Source: Siphonobacter curvatus (lineage in GTDB: Bacteria; Bacteroidota; Bacteroidia; Cytophagales; Spirosomataceae). From it: a stretch of DNA of 64,000 nt. Under the pieces are notes generated by a model. That model searched no databases and was not told the origin of the DNA. It saw nothing but the letters and a program-made list of their open reading frames with translations. The first letter of the stretch is position 1. Every line of letters starts with the position of its first letter. Below, in pieces: positions 26,452-35,802 of this stretch. The stretch covers positions 3,410,001-3,474,000 of the forward strand of contig NZ_PTRA01000001.1 of assembly GCF_002943425.1 (NCBI RefSeq). The letters are read 5' to 3'. The translations under genes and the position numbers were made by a program.

Positions 26452-26484
26452 AAAAGGCCGGGTACAAACCCCGGCCTTTTTTCT
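26449..26484 (+). terminator. Terminator after the small secreted protein gene
   Basis: AAAAAAGGCCGGG (26450-26462) pairs with CCCGGCCTTTTTT (26470-26482). The stem overlaps the stop codon area. Confidence 0.88.
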
Positions 26485-26652
26485 GTGGGATTTATAGCAA
26501 TTCTTCGTACGCTTTGAGGCTAGTTCTCTACATTTTTATCCTTCCGCAAGGGGATTATTTATACAAATACCTGTAAATCAAATACTTAAATAAAATATTC
26601 TCTCTGGCACGATGGTTTAACTACTTATCACTCATACTAACGAAAATGCCTT

Positions 26653-26931
26653 ATGGACAAACTGGCAAAGTTTGAATTAATGGAAAAGATCGTTCGTGAG
26701 TTAGACGACCTTCGCAATAGCCAAACGGCTGTACTCAAAAAGATCGGTCAAATTGAAGTTGAAAATATTGAATTGAACGATAAATCGCTGGAAAACGGCG
26801 TGTCGGATCTGTTTACAAAAATGTCCGAAACACTGGATTCTGTAACGGCCGTACATACCGAATTTTCCGATCGAACGGATCAATTCAGAAAAGACAACAA
26901 TCTGGTACCCGCTGAGGATACTCTATCATAG
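26653..26931 (+). CDS. Small coiled-coil protein of unknown function
   Basis: A 92-residue acidic protein without signal peptide or membrane helix. Heptad-like spacing of Leu/Ile/Val (MEKIVRELDDLRN, then VLKKIGQIEVENIELN) suggests a coiled coil over about residues 5-75, so it is likely an oligomeric cytoplasmic protein. I recognise no named family. It begins 200 bases after the previous gene's terminator and ends at a perfect symmetrical hairpin shared with the converging acyltransferase gene. Confidence 0.65.
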   Translation: MDKLAKFELMEKIVRELDDLRNSQTAVLKKIGQIEVENIELNDKSLENGVSDLFTKMSETLDSVTAVHTEFSDRTDQFRKDNNLVPAEDTLS

Positions 26932-26948
26932 TATAACTTAGGATAAAA

Positions 26949-26984
26949 CGAAAAAGGAGAGCTTATCAAAGCTCTCCTTTTTCG
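26949..26984. terminator. Perfect symmetrical terminator between converging genes
   Basis: CGAAAAAGGAGAGCTT (26949-26964) and AAGCTCTCCTTTTTCG (26969-26984) are a perfect 16-bp inverted pair with a four-base loop. Confidence 0.92.
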
Positions 26985-27003
26985 TTTCTACTCGTAACCA
27001 ATC

Positions 27004-28179
27004 TTAGCGTACGCTTTTGGCATTAGGGCTTTCGATTACTACTGGAGTATGCGTAGCCTTGGGCTTCAAGCCGAATACCAGTCGGGTGAAGGCGAAGTGC
27101 CGAATGATGAAGTGGTATAAAATCCAGCAACCGAAAAACGTAATCGCGGCTAAGAGGATGAACTTTACGGGCCAATCGATGAGCAGCGGAGCCAGATAAT
27201 AACCAGCAGCTACCGTGATCGTTTGATGCAAAATATAGAAGGGATAGACTGCTTCATTGGCGTAGGCCAGGAATCGATTGTTGAAGTTGAGGTACTGGTA
27301 GCCATTACCAAAGATGGTTAGTAAGCAAGTCCAGGCGTTGAAGGTTCGAAAAAGGGCATAGGCTTCGTAATTCCAGCCTTCCAGCTGAGGCTGATCAATC
27401 CAGAAAAAGGCGTATAATATCGTAGTTGTCACCACCATCAACCCAAGCGTTAAGAAACGGTACCGAGCCAGGGTATCCCAGAATTGCTGCTGTGTACAAA
27501 ACACATATCCCGTCAGAAAAAGCGTAAAGTAATGCCAGTGTTGCCGCCAGTCGTTCACCAGAGCATTCGTGGTGGGAAAGCGTTCCTCCAATAAAAAATC
27601 CGCTAACCAGTGCCAAACGGTAGGCAGTATCAACAGCCAGACTGGATTACTGAAAAATGAAGCCAGCTTAGCCGTTACCCGTTGTTCCGCAGGTTTACGC
27701 AGATACAGTAGAATGGGCAGCCCAATGAATGAGTACGAGAACAGATAGATCAGATACCATAAGTGATGCCAACTGAAACTGCCTTTGGGATAAGGCTGAA
27801 AATCGAAGACTGTCTTGTAAAATTCGCCGTACGAAAAGCTGGCTCCCTGCTGAAGTCGTTCGTAAAAAATTTGCGGCGGTACAATGACGAACATACCAAA
27901 GACCAGCGGCAGAAAAATACGTTTGGTTCGTTCCCCGATAAATTCTCCCGCGGATCGCCGCCCCAGAGCCCAGTATACGCCCATCCCAGAGATCATGAAT
28001 AATAAGGCCATCCGCCAGGCACTCGAGAACCGCATGGGATATTCAATGAGGTGCGTCTGAACGTTGTTTTTCACGTGCCAACCCCAGTAATTGAAGAACA
28101 TTCCCGCATGAAAAAAGATAAGTAAACCGAAGGCTAATACGCGGAGCCAGTCAAGGTCGTAACGACGAGTGGATTTCAT
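27004..28179 (-). CDS. Acyltransferase family 3 membrane protein (OpgC/MdoC-like)
   Basis: A 391-residue membrane protein with about ten helices. The N-terminal motif RYDLDWLRVLAFGLLIFFHAG, with its histidine on the first helix, is the catalytic hallmark of acyltransferase 3 enzymes, which move acetyl or succinyl groups from the cytoplasm to sugars outside. The layout most resembles glucan-succinylating OpgC. The acceptor is unknown, but sugar-nucleotide genes (rfbA, rfbB, galE) follow within 3 kb, so a surface glycan is a fair guess. It lies 62 bases from, and on the same strand as, an AraC-type gene, and may be the target of that regulator. Confidence 0.85.
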   Translation of the reverse strand: MKSTRRYDLDWLRVLAFGLLIFFHAGMFFNYWGWHVKNNVQTHLIEYPMRFSSAWRMALLFMISGMGVYWALGRRSAGEFIGERTKRIFLPLVFGMFVIVPPQIFYERLQQGASFSYGEFYKTVFDFQPYPKGSFSWHHLWYLIYLFSYSFIGLPILLYLRKPAEQRVTAKLASFFSNPVWLLILPTVWHWLADFLLEERFPTTNALVNDWRQHWHYFTLFLTGYVFCTQQQFWDTLARYRFLTLGLMVVTTTILYAFFWIDQPQLEGWNYEAYALFRTFNAWTCLLTIFGNGYQYLNFNNRFLAYANEAVYPFYILHQTITVAAGYYLAPLLIDWPVKFILLAAITFFGCWILYHFIIRHFAFTRLVFGLKPKATHTPVVIESPNAKSVR

Positions 28180-28240
28180 GAGTATTTGATTTGAATACCC
28201 AAAAGTGCTCGTTTTCAGTACCGTTCAACGACCGTACGCA

Positions 28241-29425
28241 TCAGGACGACGTACCCGCCGATAAGGACGCACTCCGAAATACGGAAGGTGTTTGCCCGGT
28301 TTCGCGTTTAAAAGCGGCGTTAAAGGCTGATTTTGAGTTGTAGCCCACACGTTCAGCGATTTCCTCAATTTTCAGGTGAGCATTCTCCGGCGCAGACAGT
28401 AATTGCCGGGCTTCTTCAATTCGGTATTTAGCCAGCAGTTCAAAAAAGCTAAGCTCCAGCGTGTCATTGAGTACCTGGGAAAGATGATGCGTCGATACGC
28501 CCAGTCGCTGAGCCAGTCCGGGCAAGGAGCAGGTCGAATCTAACTGAGGTTTTTCTTCGCGTAAGACTTGCTGTAGTTTTTCCAACGTACGATTTTCTAA
28601 TTCGGGCGTTAGGGAAGATTTCTCGTACTTCCGAACCTGCCCGGTTGGCGTGGCGGGTTCCACCCGGAAAAAACCAGACTGGCGAATGATACTGAAGCTC
28701 GTCACGTAGATGATAAACGCCATGTGAGCCACCACCAGGTGATCGCCCAGGTCGCTTTCAAAGGTCGTACGCGTAATCAGGTATATAATCGTGATAAAAG
28801 TCAGATGAATCTGCAAATTTCGGAACCAGATCAAATCCGTCGGTTGACTTCCCCAGAAACGAGCCTGTATGCGTTGAAAGGCCAATAGCACTTCTCGCCA
28901 GGTGAGTACCAGGTAAATCAGCATACTGATTCCCGTAAATTCATTGATGTGCCATTTAGGCCAGAACATCCAGCGTTCGCCGTACGACTCAAAAGGTGGC
29001 GATGGAATTTCAGGATGAAACGCCCCTAAAAAAGCTTCGTACTTCAGGCTTAGCGGTTGTGGATAGTACAGAACGGCCATGTACAGGAAATACAGGACTG
29101 CCGGCAGAAAATGCCAAGCTTCCCGCACATTCCAGCTTTTCCGAAGACTAACTCTAAAATATAAGTACAAGCAGGGAAACAAGGCTAGATTGGCCGGCTC
29201 GGTTGAGTCCACCAGCCCTAACACCTGCACCATGTAATTGGTATAGCCCAGCCATACGTCGCTCATGAGCAGCGTCATACAAACCAGAGCAAAACCTAAA
29301 AAACGGTTAGGCAACTGTTTTCCTTTACTGTGGGTAAGAAAGAAATACGTCAGAAAACACCCCTGAATAATGCCAAGCAAAATCAGGATTGCAAACCAAT
29401 CGATACGGGGACTAAGCTGGGGCAT
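28241..29425 (-). CDS. Membrane-anchored AraC-type regulator
   Basis: A 394-residue protein. The first 240 residues hold seven or so hydrophobic helices, starting with WFAILILLGIIQGCFLTYFF, and the last 100 form an AraC double helix-turn-helix (SLPGLAQRLGVSTHHLSQVLN, then IAERVGYNSKSAFNAAFKRETGQTPSVFR). Such 7TM-AraC proteins are common in Bacteroidota and are thought to sense extracellular or membrane signals directly; the ligand is unknown. It stands upstream of the acyltransferase gene on the same strand. Confidence 0.88.
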   Translation of the reverse strand: MPQLSPRIDWFAILILLGIIQGCFLTYFFLTHSKGKQLPNRFLGFALVCMTLLMSDVWLGYTNYMVQVLGLVDSTEPANLALFPCLYLYFRVSLRKSWNVREAWHFLPAVLYFLYMAVLYYPQPLSLKYEAFLGAFHPEIPSPPFESYGERWMFWPKWHINEFTGISMLIYLVLTWREVLLAFQRIQARFWGSQPTDLIWFRNLQIHLTFITIIYLITRTTFESDLGDHLVVAHMAFIIYVTSFSIIRQSGFFRVEPATPTGQVRKYEKSSLTPELENRTLEKLQQVLREEKPQLDSTCSLPGLAQRLGVSTHHLSQVLNDTLELSFFELLAKYRIEEARQLLSAPENAHLKIEEIAERVGYNSKSAFNAAFKRETGQTPSVFRSASLSAGTSS

Positions 29426-29475
29426 AGAAAAAGCCCGCCTGGATGAGGCGGGCTACTAAAATACGAAAACCTGAA

Positions 29476-30336
29476 TTACTTCACCAAGTTCAAAAGGTAC
29501 TTGCCGTAGCCACTCTTGACGAGCGGTTTGGCCACGGCCTCCAGCTGCTGCTTGTCGATGAAGCCCATGCGGTAGGCCACCTCTTCAATGCAGCCGATCT
29601 TCAGCCCCTGCCGCTCTTCAATGACCTCCACAAACTGCCCCGCCTGCATCAGCGACTGAAACGTACCCGTATCCAGCCAGGCCGTACCCCGATCCAGCAC
29701 GCCTACTTTCAGCTGGCCTTTTTCCAGGTACACCCGGTTGATGTCGGTAATCTCCAATTCACCCCGTGGACTGGGCTTGATGGCCTTGGCAATCTCCACT
29801 ACCTCGTTGTCGTAGAAGTACAGGCCCGGCACGGCGTAGTTAGACTTCGGCTGCTCGGGTTTTTCTTCGATGCTGAGTACGTTAAAGTCGCCATCGAATT
29901 CAACTACCCCGTACCGCTCGGGATCGTGCACCTGATAGGCGTACACTACCCCACCCTCGGGATCGTTGTTGGCCTGCAAAAGCTTCGATAGGCCCGAGCC
30001 GTAGAAGATGTTATCCCCCAGAATCAGGGCTACTTTATCGGTCCCAATAAATTCTTCCCCGATGATGAAGGCCTGAGCCAGTCCATCCGGACTCGGCTGC
30101 ACGGCGTAGCTAAACTGACAGCCCAACCGGCTCCCATCGCCCAAGAGCTTCTCAAAGTGCGGCAGATCGTGCGGTGTGGAAATAATGAGAATCTCGCGAA
30201 TACCCGCCAGCATTAAAATCGACAGCGGATAGTAGATCATCGGCTTGTCGTAAACCGGCATGAGCTGTTTGGAGACGGCCAGCGTCAGGGGATGCAACCG
30301 CGTACCCGAGCCGCCTGCCAAAATAATTCCTTTCAT
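29476..30336 (-). CDS. rfbA: Glucose-1-phosphate thymidylyltransferase
   Basis: Joins dTTP and glucose-1-phosphate to give dTDP-glucose, the entry to dTDP-deoxysugars; cytoplasmic. The N-terminal nucleotide site reads [14 protein letters not shown], and the family phrases [43 protein letters not shown] and GTAWLDTGT are all seen. It is 286 residues, normal for RfbA. I chose the ATG at 30336; an upstream alternative would add 21 residues that do not fit the family. It lies downstream of rfbB on the same strand, separated by a hairpin-bearing gap of about 160 bases. Confidence 0.96.
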   Translation of the reverse strand: MKGIILAGGSGTRLHPLTLAVSKQLMPVYDKPMIYYPLSILMLAGIREILIISTPHDLPHFEKLLGDGSRLGCQFSYAVQPSPDGLAQAFIIGEEFIGTDKVALILGDNIFYGSGLSKLLQANNDPEGGVVYAYQVHDPERYGVVEFDGDFNVLSIEEKPEQPKSNYAVPGLYFYDNEVVEIAKAIKPSPRGELEITDINRVYLEKGQLKVGVLDRGTAWLDTGTFQSLMQAGQFVEVIEERQGLKIGCIEEVAYRMGFIDKQQLEAVAKPLVKSGYGKYLLNLVK

Positions 30337-30495
30337 CTTCGAATGAGGGAATGAGTGAATGAATGATAGAAAGAGGGAATGCAGCCAGGGGCGAATCAAG
30401 GAATGATCGCAGGCGTGAATACAGCAAAACCACCCGAGCGCTTACTTTTTATTCACGCCCGCGATCCTTATACGCCTGCAACCATTGATTCCGTG
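30337..30495 (-). other. Gap between rfbB and rfbA with a hairpin and GAATG repeats
   Basis: GATCGCAGGCGTGAATA (30405-30421) pairs with TATTCACGCCCGCGATC (30450-30466), 17 bp with one mismatch and a 28-base loop. Next to it, 30341-30382 is a purine-rich run of GAATG-like words. Such a hairpin could attenuate or protect the mRNA between the two genes; there is no T run, so it is not a classic terminator. Confidence 0.5.
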
Positions 30496-31554
30496 TTAGC
30501 GCTGCGCGTACATGCTGTCGTAGTACTTCTGGTAGCTACCCGAGGTGACTTCTTCCAGCCACTCCGTATTCGAGAGATACCACGCTACCGTCTGAGCCAG
30601 GCCTTCTTCGAAGGTCACCGAAGGTTGCCAGCCCAGTTCATGCATGATTTTGTGCGCGTCGATGGCATAACGAAGGTCATGGCCCGCCCGGTCCGTCACA
30701 TACGTGATGAGCCCTTTGGAAGTTCCCGCCGGGCGAGCGAGCTGATCGTCCATGATCTCGCACAACAGGTGCACCAGATCAATGTTTTTCCACTCGTTAA
30801 AGCCGCCGATGTTGTAGGTTTCACCCGGCTTACCCTGGTGGAAGACCACATCAATGGCCCGGGCGTGATCTTTCACAAACAGCCAATCCCGCACGTTTTC
30901 CCCTTTGCCGTAAACGGGCAGGGGTTTGTTATGCAGGATGTTGTGAATCATCAGGGGAATCAGCTTTTCGGGGAAGTGATTGGGACCGTAGTTATTCGAG
31001 CAGTTGGTCAAGACGAAGGGAATGCCGTAGGTGTTGCCGTAGGCCCGAACGAAGTGATCCGAAGAAGCCTTGGAAGCCGAATACGGCGAACGCGGATCGT
31101 AGGGGGTGGTTTCCAGGAAAAACTCTTCGGGGTTGTGCAATTCGCCGTAGACTTCGTCGGTGGAAACGTGGTAGAACAAATGCCGCGAATAGTCGTCTTT
31201 CCAGGCTTTTTTAGCCGCGTTCAACAGATTGACCGTACCGATGACGTTGGTCAAAACGAAGGCCATGGGGTCGGTGATCGAGCGGTCGACGTGGCTTTCG
31301 GCCGCCAGGTGAATCACGCCGTGAAAGTCGTGCTCCGAAAAGAGCTGATCTAAGAATTCAGCATCGCGGATGTCACCTTTGACAAAGGTATAGTTGGGGG
31401 CTGAGGCCAGGTCTTTGAGGTTGGCCAGGTTGCCGGCGTAGGTCAACGCATCCAGGTTAAAAACCTGATAGACGTCCTTGTACTCGGTTACAAACCGACG
31501 CACCACATGCGAACCGATGAAGCCCGCTCCGCCCGTAATTAATAACTTCTTCAT
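30496..31554 (-). CDS. rfbB: dTDP-glucose 4,6-dehydratase
   Basis: Turns dTDP-glucose into dTDP-4-keto-6-deoxyglucose using bound NAD+. The NAD loop TGGAGFIGSH is at about 7-16. The active-site phrase STDEVYG, the YxxxK pair in YSASKASSD, and the NNYGPNHFPEKLIP stretch are diagnostic; the total is 352 residues. It lies between galE (34 bases upstream on the same strand) and rfbA, so the three form an operon read galE, rfbB, rfbA. No rfbC or rfbD (for rhamnose) is adjacent; fdtA and fdtB at 48 kb can use its product instead. Confidence 0.96.
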   Translation of the reverse strand: MKKLLITGGAGFIGSHVVRRFVTEYKDVYQVFNLDALTYAGNLANLKDLASAPNYTFVKGDIRDAEFLDQLFSEHDFHGVIHLAAESHVDRSITDPMAFVLTNVIGTVNLLNAAKKAWKDDYSRHLFYHVSTDEVYGELHNPEEFFLETTPYDPRSPYSASKASSDHFVRAYGNTYGIPFVLTNCSNNYGPNHFPEKLIPLMIHNILHNKPLPVYGKGENVRDWLFVKDHARAIDVVFHQGKPGETYNIGGFNEWKNIDLVHLLCEIMDDQLARPAGTSKGLITYVTDRAGHDLRYAIDAHKIMHELGWQPSVTFEEGLAQTVAWYLSNTEWLEEVTSGSYQKYYDSMYAQR

Positions 31555-31588
31555 AGGGATTTCAATGTAGGATGAAGATTGGATTCGA

Positions 31589-32599
31589 TTACTTTAAAGT
31601 TAATTGCCAACGCCACGCGTCTGCTAACGCTTCATCCAGTGTTTTTTCGGCTTTCCAGCCCAGTTTTTCGGTCGATTTACTCACGTCGGCGTAAATCTCC
31701 ATAATATCTCCGGCCCGGCGGGGAGCAAATTCGTAATTGAGCTTCACGTTGGTTACGCGTTCAAACGTATCGATCAACTCCTGAACGCTCGTACCCGTGC
31801 CCGTACCGATGTTAAAAAAGTCGTAATAATTTGTTTCTGCTTCCTTCACCAGCAATTCCAAGGCCTTCACGTGAGCTTTGGCCAGATCCACTACGTGAAT
31901 GAAGTCACGAATACAGGTTCCGTCGGGCGTATCGTAATCCTTACCAAATACCATCAGTTTTTGACGAATGCCCGCAGCGGTTTGCGTTACGTAAGGTACC
32001 AAGTTCGCCGGTACGCCGATGGGCAATTCACCAATCAGGGCCGATTCGTGAGCACCTACGGGGTTGAAGTACCGCAGAGCCAGAGCTTTCAGACCCGGTT
32101 TAGCCGCTACCGTATCGCGAATGATTTCTTCGCCTACCTGCTTGGTATTTCCGTACGGAGAAGCGGCTGGTAGTACGGGCGTTTCTTCCGTTACCGGAAT
32201 TACCTCGGGCTGACCATATACCGTACAGGAGGAGGAAAATACAAAGTTCGACACCCCATTGGCAATCATTGCTTCCAGCAAGGTGACCAGAGCCGAGATG
32301 TTGTTCCGATAATATAACAGGGGTTTTTCAACGGATTCGCCAACGGCTTTGCTAGCCGCAAAGTGGATAACCCCCTCAATGTTATCTTCCTTAAAAATCT
32401 TAGTCAGCAACGCCGCATCGTTACAATTAGCGTTGTAGTATTTCACTTTTCTTCCCAGAATCGATTCGAGTCGATCGAGTACTTTTTCCTGGGAATTAGA
32501 GAAATCATCCAGAATGATAGGTTCAAATCCGGCTCCGATCAGCTCTACAACAGTATGGGAACCAATGAATCCGGCTCCACCGGTGACTAGGATATTCAT
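31589..32599 (-). CDS. galE: UDP-glucose 4-epimerase
   Basis: Interconverts UDP-glucose and UDP-galactose. Of 336 residues, TGGAGFIGSH (about 6-15) binds NAD, SSSCTVYG holds the catalytic serine/threonine, YGNTKQ the YxxxK pair, and RYFNPVGAH is family-typical. It is cytoplasmic. It is the first gene of the minus-strand sugar operon with rfbB and rfbA, and supplies galactose for the surface glycans made by the glycosyltransferases of this window. Confidence 0.95.
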   Translation of the reverse strand: MNILVTGGAGFIGSHTVVELIGAGFEPIILDDFSNSQEKVLDRLESILGRKVKYYNANCNDAALLTKIFKEDNIEGVIHFAASKAVGESVEKPLLYYRNNISALVTLLEAMIANGVSNFVFSSSCTVYGQPEVIPVTEETPVLPAASPYGNTKQVGEEIIRDTVAAKPGLKALALRYFNPVGAHESALIGELPIGVPANLVPYVTQTAAGIRQKLMVFGKDYDTPDGTCIRDFIHVVDLAKAHVKALELLVKEAETNYYDFFNIGTGTGTSVQELIDTFERVTNVKLNYEFAPRRAGDIMEIYADVSKSTEKLGWKAEKTLDEALADAWRWQLTLK

Positions 32600-32855
32600 G
32601 AAGTAAGGGTTAGAAATCTTTCAATTAAGCCCCAAAAATAGAAAAAATACGCGGGCCGAAGGTACTGGTTCCGGGGATCATTTTTATACGGTCTATTGTC
32701 TTTTTTATGAATAGTTCCCAGCATCCTCCTATTTTTTTATTCTTTCGCACCATTCTCTTTACTTTAAGAGGAATGCTTCCCCTGAATTCATGGTTTACCT
32801 ATTTGGTAGTTTTCTAAAATTAGTGTAGGTTAAAGCTAAAATCAACTTTTTCTGT

Positions 32856-33719
32856 ATGGATAGCCGTGAACTAAAAGCCTTAGTCTCCCTGCTTGAAGAC
32901 GACGACCGGGAGGTTTCCTCGCTGATTGAGCAAAAGATTCGCTCGTTAGGGGATACCATTATTCCCTTTCTGGAAGATCACTGGGAAAATTCCGGTTTCA
33001 ATCCGCTCGTTCAGAAACGCATCGAGGATCTGATTCACGACTTACAGTTTCGCACGCTTACCGAACGCCTGCGAGCCTGGAAAAACAGTGGCGGTACCGA
33101 TTTGCTGGAAGGGCTCTGGCTAGTAGCCACGTATCAGTACCCGGATCTTTCCCTGGAAAAACTTCAGCAGGAAATTGACCAGATTTATTACGATGCCTGG
33201 CTGGAATTTCGGCACGGTATGCATCCCGCGTCGCAGATTGATACGCTGAATTACGTTTTCTTCAAGAAACTGAAATTTGGGGCAAATACGAAGAACTTTC
33301 ACTCAGCAGCCAATTCCATGCTGAACGTAGTACTGGAAACGCACAAGGGAAACCCCATCAGTTTGTGTGTGCTGTATATGCTGGTAGGTCGTCGATTGGG
33401 AATGCCCTTGTACGGAGTCAATCTCCCTAACCTGTTCGTGCTCACCTACAAGGTGAATGACGATACCCAGTTTTACATCAACGTATTCAATAAAGGGTTG
33501 GTGTTTCAAAAGAAAGACATTGACAATTACATTGCCCAGCTGAACCTGGCCCCCAACCCCATTTTTTACGAAGCCTGTAGTAATACGGACATTGTCAAGC
33601 GAGTACTACGCAATCTGACACTGGCTTTTGAGAAAACGGGCGACGATGACCGGGCTCAGGAAATCAATACGCTCCTTAAAATGCTTCAGGAATCCGATTC
33701 GCCATCGTTTGATAACTAG
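32856..33719 (+). CDS. SirB1/transglutaminase-like domain protein
   Basis: A 287-residue cytoplasmic protein. The middle (about 90-220) matches the SirB1 N-terminal transglutaminase-like fold: NSMLNVVLETHKGNPISLCVLYMLVGRRLGMPLYGVNLP. Family members usually follow this with P-G-H-F-L; here it is NLFVL, and no cysteine-histidine-aspartate triad is evident, so enzyme activity is doubtful. N- and C-terminal helices (MDSRELKALVSLLED; RAQEINTLLKML) flank it. Its role in Bacteroidota is unknown. It is transcribed alone and ends in a strong hairpin. Confidence 0.82.
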   Translation: MDSRELKALVSLLEDDDREVSSLIEQKIRSLGDTIIPFLEDHWENSGFNPLVQKRIEDLIHDLQFRTLTERLRAWKNSGGTDLLEGLWLVATYQYPDLSLEKLQQEIDQIYYDAWLEFRHGMHPASQIDTLNYVFFKKLKFGANTKNFHSAANSMLNVVLETHKGNPISLCVLYMLVGRRLGMPLYGVNLPNLFVLTYKVNDDTQFYINVFNKGLVFQKKDIDNYIAQLNLAPNPIFYEACSNTDIVKRVLRNLTLAFEKTGDDDRAQEINTLLKMLQESDSPSFDN

Positions 33720-33742
33720 GTTGGAACTGACGCATCTGTATT

Positions 33743-33790
33743 GAACCCCTTCGGAATGGTTAGTAAGTAGACCGCTCCGAAGGGGTTCCG
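33743..33790 (+). terminator. Terminator after the SirB1-like gene
   Basis: GAACCCCTTCGGA (33743-33755) pairs with TCCGAAGGGGTTC (33776-33788), a perfect 13-bp stem with a 20-base loop and no long T run. Confidence 0.7.
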
Positions 33791-33847
33791 TCTAATGTAG
33801 TTCCGTATGCTTTTACCCCCAAAACTGCTTGTTTATTCTAGGCCTCT

Positions 33848-33925
33848 AACCCCGGAGGGATTTCATGTCATTAGGCCCCGTATGCAACGTGGGGTACGGC
33901 CAGCCCGGTCGGCACAGCCTACCAG
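33848..33925. repeat. Copy of a dispersed Bacteroidota intergenic repeat
   Basis: CCCCGGAGGGATTTCATGTC (33850-33869) followed by GGCCCCGTATGCAACGTGGGGT resembles a dispersed intergenic element I recall from Cytophagales genomes (a CCCCGGAGGGGTGA-CATG block followed by a C-rich/G-rich hairpin). Only one copy is seen in this window. The function of the element is unknown. Confidence 0.45.
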
Positions 33926-34003
33926 TTTTTGCGTCCGTAGTAAATGCTCCGCACAACCCGCCCCGCTAACTTTACTGGCTTTTATCTACCAAAACTTAAA
34001 ACC

Positions 34004-34651
34004 TCAAACTCCCTCCCCTTCCGCTGCCACCGTTAGCATGCAATCCTCAACGCGTATCACCGACAACGCGTATCGAATACTTTGCTCAGGCGTACGAATC
34101 CAGCCGTGAATGCGTTCGGCTTCGTCGGCGAAGGGTTCGATGGGAATATTTCCTTTAAAACTCAGTTTTTTCTCGCCATAAAGTTTGTACAACGCTTCTT
34201 TCGCCGTCCAGTATACGGCCAGCCGTTCTAGCCGATGGTCCGCGTGATTCCATTCGTTTTCACTCAAAAATTTGCGGGCAACTACGGATAATTTCTCGCT
34301 GACTGGTTCAATATCCAGCCCCACCCGAGCCGCTGGATGCCACACAACTGCGGCAAATCGCAAGGAGTGCGAAAGGGAGAAATGACTATCTGTATTCTCC
34401 AAAAAGGGTTTATCGTATGAATCCTTCCGAATTCCGTGGTACGTTTCACCCACCGATTCAATCAACGTTTGGATCAGAATCCGGCTGGCCAGAAACTCCC
34501 TTTGTTTTTGCGGATGATGAATTGCCGCGTACGCTGCTACATCTGCCGGACTTCCCCGGAAGGCTCTTTGCAGATCCTCCAAATCTTCCGTAATTTCCCA
34601 GAGAGCAACCCTCCCCCGCCCCTCAAAAGGCCGTATCCAAACCAATGGCAT
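34004..34651 (-). CDS. 4'-phosphopantetheinyl transferase superfamily protein
   Basis: Moves the phosphopantetheine arm from CoA to acyl- or peptidyl-carrier proteins. In 215 residues the two hallmark motifs are visible: VGLDIEPVSEKL (metal-binding aspartate and glutamate) and VYWTAKEALYKLYG (WxxKEA). The N-terminal half is longer than in AcpS and fits the Sfp/EntD group. The ATG at 34651 (MPLVWIRPFEG) is preferred over one 19 codons upstream, which would run into the start region of the divergent WD40 gene. Bacteroidota often use such enzymes for fatty-acid or flexirubin-type carrier proteins; no such cluster is here. Confidence 0.88.
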   Translation of the reverse strand: MPLVWIRPFEGRGRVALWEITEDLEDLQRAFRGSPADVAAYAAIHHPQKQREFLASRILIQTLIESVGETYHGIRKDSYDKPFLENTDSHFSLSHSLRFAAVVWHPAARVGLDIEPVSEKLSVVARKFLSENEWNHADHRLERLAVYWTAKEALYKLYGEKKLSFKGNIPIEPFADEAERIHGWIRTPEQSIRYALSVIRVEDCMLTVAAEGEGV

Positions 34652-34757
34652 TCGATTATGCTTAATTTTAGGGCAAAAATAGAAAATCCTCAAGGACTTG
34701 GTACACAACCGTTCGTTTCGAGGTTTACCCTTTGGGGTGCGAAGTACCTAACGAGCT

Positions 34758-35672
34758 ATGCGATTACACATTGAAAAAATAGATACGTTTGCGGGTCACC
34801 GGGATGCGATTTACGCGCTGGAGGCCGCACCGGAACCGGGCCAGTTTTTTTCCTCCGGTAGTGATGGTCTGGTCATTCGCTGGGATCTGGCCCGACCCGA
34901 TCTGGGCGAACTGGTCGCCCGAATCCCAGCCTCGGTATATGCCTTGAAGATGGATGACCAAACAGGTTTGCTGTGGGTAGGACAAAATTTTAATGGTATT
35001 CACCGGATTGATCCGCAGAGTAAAATAGAGCAGGATTCGATTCAACTGACGGCCTCGCCCATTTTCGATATTTGCCTGTTCGAAAATCTGGCTCTGGTGG
35101 CTCAGGGCGATGGTACAGTGACGGTATTGGACCGGGAGCTTTTTCAGGTACGCAAGCATCTAAAGGCTAGTAATGCCTCTGCCCGAAGCATCGACGTCAA
35201 TCCCTTCAGTCAGGAATTTGCCGTAGGTTATAGCGATAATACCATCAAAATTTTTGATTTAAACACGCTATCGCTGAAATTTATCATCGCCGCTCACACG
35301 CAATCCGTCTTTACGGTTCGTTATGCTCCCGACGGTCGCTGGCTCCATTCAGGAGGTCGCGATGCACATTTGAAAACTTGGGCGGTCGCGGACCCCTACC
35401 GGTTACACCAGGACGTGGTGGCTCATTTGTTTGCCATTAACCACCTGACGTACAGTCCCAATCATCAGAAAATTATCACCGCTAGTATGGATAAAACGCT
35501 AAAAATCTGGGATGCGGCCAGCCTTCGTCTGCTGAAAGTACTGGATTGGGCCCGCTTTGCCGGTCACCGTACTTCCATCAACCGGGCTTTGTGGCTGCCC
35601 GTCGAAGCCGGACTCATTTCGGCTTCGGATGATCGACTGCTTTCGGTTTGGAAAGTAACCGAACAGCCCTAA
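34758..35672 (+). CDS. WD40-repeat beta-propeller protein
   Basis: A 304-residue protein composed of WD40 repeats: blades end in RWDLARPD, IKIFDLNT, LKTWAVAD, LKIWDAAS and LSVWKVT, and the opening repeat begins FAGHRDAIYALE. There are about six to seven blades in all, enough to close one propeller. No signal peptide, catalytic domain or kinase/effector part is attached, so it is a free cytoplasmic scaffold. Lone WD40 proteins are common in Cytophagales; the partner is unknown. It is divergent from the phosphopantetheinyl transferase and 130 bases before the DivIVA gene. Confidence 0.88.
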   Translation: MRLHIEKIDTFAGHRDAIYALEAAPEPGQFFSSGSDGLVIRWDLARPDLGELVARIPASVYALKMDDQTGLLWVGQNFNGIHRIDPQSKIEQDSIQLTASPIFDICLFENLALVAQGDGTVTVLDRELFQVRKHLKASNASARSIDVNPFSQEFAVGYSDNTIKIFDLNTLSLKFIIAAHTQSVFTVRYAPDGRWLHSGGRDAHLKTWAVADPYRLHQDVVAHLFAINHLTYSPNHQKIITASMDKTLKIWDAASLRLLKVLDWARFAGHRTSINRALWLPVEAGLISASDDRLLSVWKVTEQP

Positions 35673-35802
35673 AAGCTGTTTTTTGGAAATAAGATCATAT
35701 TTCAGGCCGAAATGTGATGGGATTGGATAAATTTGAATGTAGAAACCTTCACAAACCCGACCCGGAAGCTCTTTTCCCGTAGGGTTTCTCCCCGATACCA
35801 AC

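Noticed and set aside
29443-29991. A 182-codon frame antisense to rfbA
   Set aside because: It lies fully opposite rfbA and has no recognisable motif.
30379-31353. A 324-codon frame antisense to rfbB
   Set aside because: It mirrors a gene with certain identity (rfbB) and has no family features; long antisense frames are common opposite genes of this codon usage.
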